Positions 63,803 to 64,000 of a stretch of 64,000 nucleotides of DNA are shown here, in pieces. Source of the DNA: Acidobacteriota bacterium (lineage in GTDB: Bacteria > Acidobacteriota > Terriglobia > Acidiferrales > UBA7541); assembly GCA_003223215.1 (NCBI GenBank), contig QHYH01000097.1, forward strand, positions 3,562-67,561. The letters run 5' to 3'. The translations under genes and the position numbers were made by a program. Numbering within the stretch: the stretch's first letter is position 1; each line of letters opens with the position of its first letter. The notes below the pieces were generated by a model. The model was not told the origin of the DNA. It did no database searches and saw nothing but the letters and a program-made list of their open reading frames with translations.

Positions 63803-64000
63803 ATGCAATCCCTGATTTACCTGGTTTTGGTTCTCGCGTTCAGTTCGTTTTTCTATTTTCTCATTCTTCATTCGGGCAGCCTCGGCAATGGCCGCGGTAT
63901 GTACGTTTTGGGGCTGATCTAGTGCCCGGCGCTGGAGGGCATGCTGACGCTGCGATTCAACGGGCGAAGCATTTCAGAACTCGGCTGGAAATGGGGTCAA
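63803..64000 (+). pseudogene. CPBP-family intramembrane protease, interrupted by amber codon and cut by window end
   Basis: A frame beginning with ATG at 63803 gives a hydrophobic N-terminal helix (LIYLVLVLAFSSFFYFLIL) and GNGRGMYVLGLI, then TAG at 63920-63922. Downstream the same frame continues CPALEGMLTLRFNGRSISELGWKWG, the well-known opening of CPBP/Abi-type CAAX proteases, in which a Trp normally stands where the stop is. A single TGG-to-TAG change explains it. The rest lies outside the window. Confidence 0.75.

Overview
The window (about 58-60% G+C by eye) looks like a chromosomal segment of an Acidobacteriota (Terriglobia-like) bacterium. The evidence is a duplicated orphan ABC permease of the acidobacterial ADOP type, two tandem secreted VWFA proteins of the acidobacterial kind, a complete pilMNOPQ type IV pilus operon, a Kdo (lipopolysaccharide) cluster that makes it Gram-negative, and several exported repeat or TPR proteins. 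The gene content is mostly housekeeping. I see no prophage and no CRISPR array, and the only mobile DNA is decayed IS200/IS605-type (tnpB) remnants.

Layout. 1-2.4 kb: frameshifted ADOP permease. 2.67-17.2 kb (minus): selenocysteine tRNA, a large coiled-coil protein with a cyclase-like domain, tsaE, nnr, an SDR, a SpoIIE-type phosphatase, two amino-acid permeases, thiE, accC, accB and an M24 peptidase. 17.2-18.2 kb: wrecked tnpB. 18.3-23.8 kb (minus): pilMNOPQ behind a small HTH gene. 24.2-30.5 kb: a UbiD decarboxylase carrying an in-frame inserted block, unknown membrane proteins, and a broken purple-acid-phosphatase-like gene. 31-33.5 kb (plus): cysteine desulfurase and mnmA. 33.7-43.7 kb: uvrC and uvrA with small envelope, TPR and SprT-like genes. 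43.8-46.8 kb: a tnpB-derived mini-element, a LiaF-like protein, deoB and a second tnpB remnant. 46.8-51.3 kb (minus): sulfate assimilation operon cysD-cysN-cysH-tauE. 51.7-53.9 kb: two VWFA proteins. 54-64 kb (plus): kdsB, then (after two minus-strand exported genes) an S41 protease, pyrG, kdsA, kdsD, kdsC and a CPBP protease interrupted by an amber codon.

The most striking feature is the 195-nt leader of the cys operon (51064-51258). A good sigma70-type promoter would start transcription at or next to a GTG that opens a 29-codon reading frame containing three consecutive TGT (Cys) codons. The frame is followed by a strong terminator hairpin just before cysD. Three segments can form the textbook mutually exclusive 1:2, 2:3 and 3:4 pairings. 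This looks like a cysteine-sensing, ribosome-mediated transcription attenuator with a leaderless polycysteine peptide, which I have not seen described for Acidobacteriota.

Other points of interest are a tRNA-Sec whose predicted transcription start coincides with the mature 5' end, a CysN carrying a vestigial APS kinase domain without its P-loop (matching the downstream APS-reductase-type CysH), four related IS605-type remnants including a 75-bp inverted repeat pair, and several genes broken by single-base changes. The last could be real decay or assembly error.
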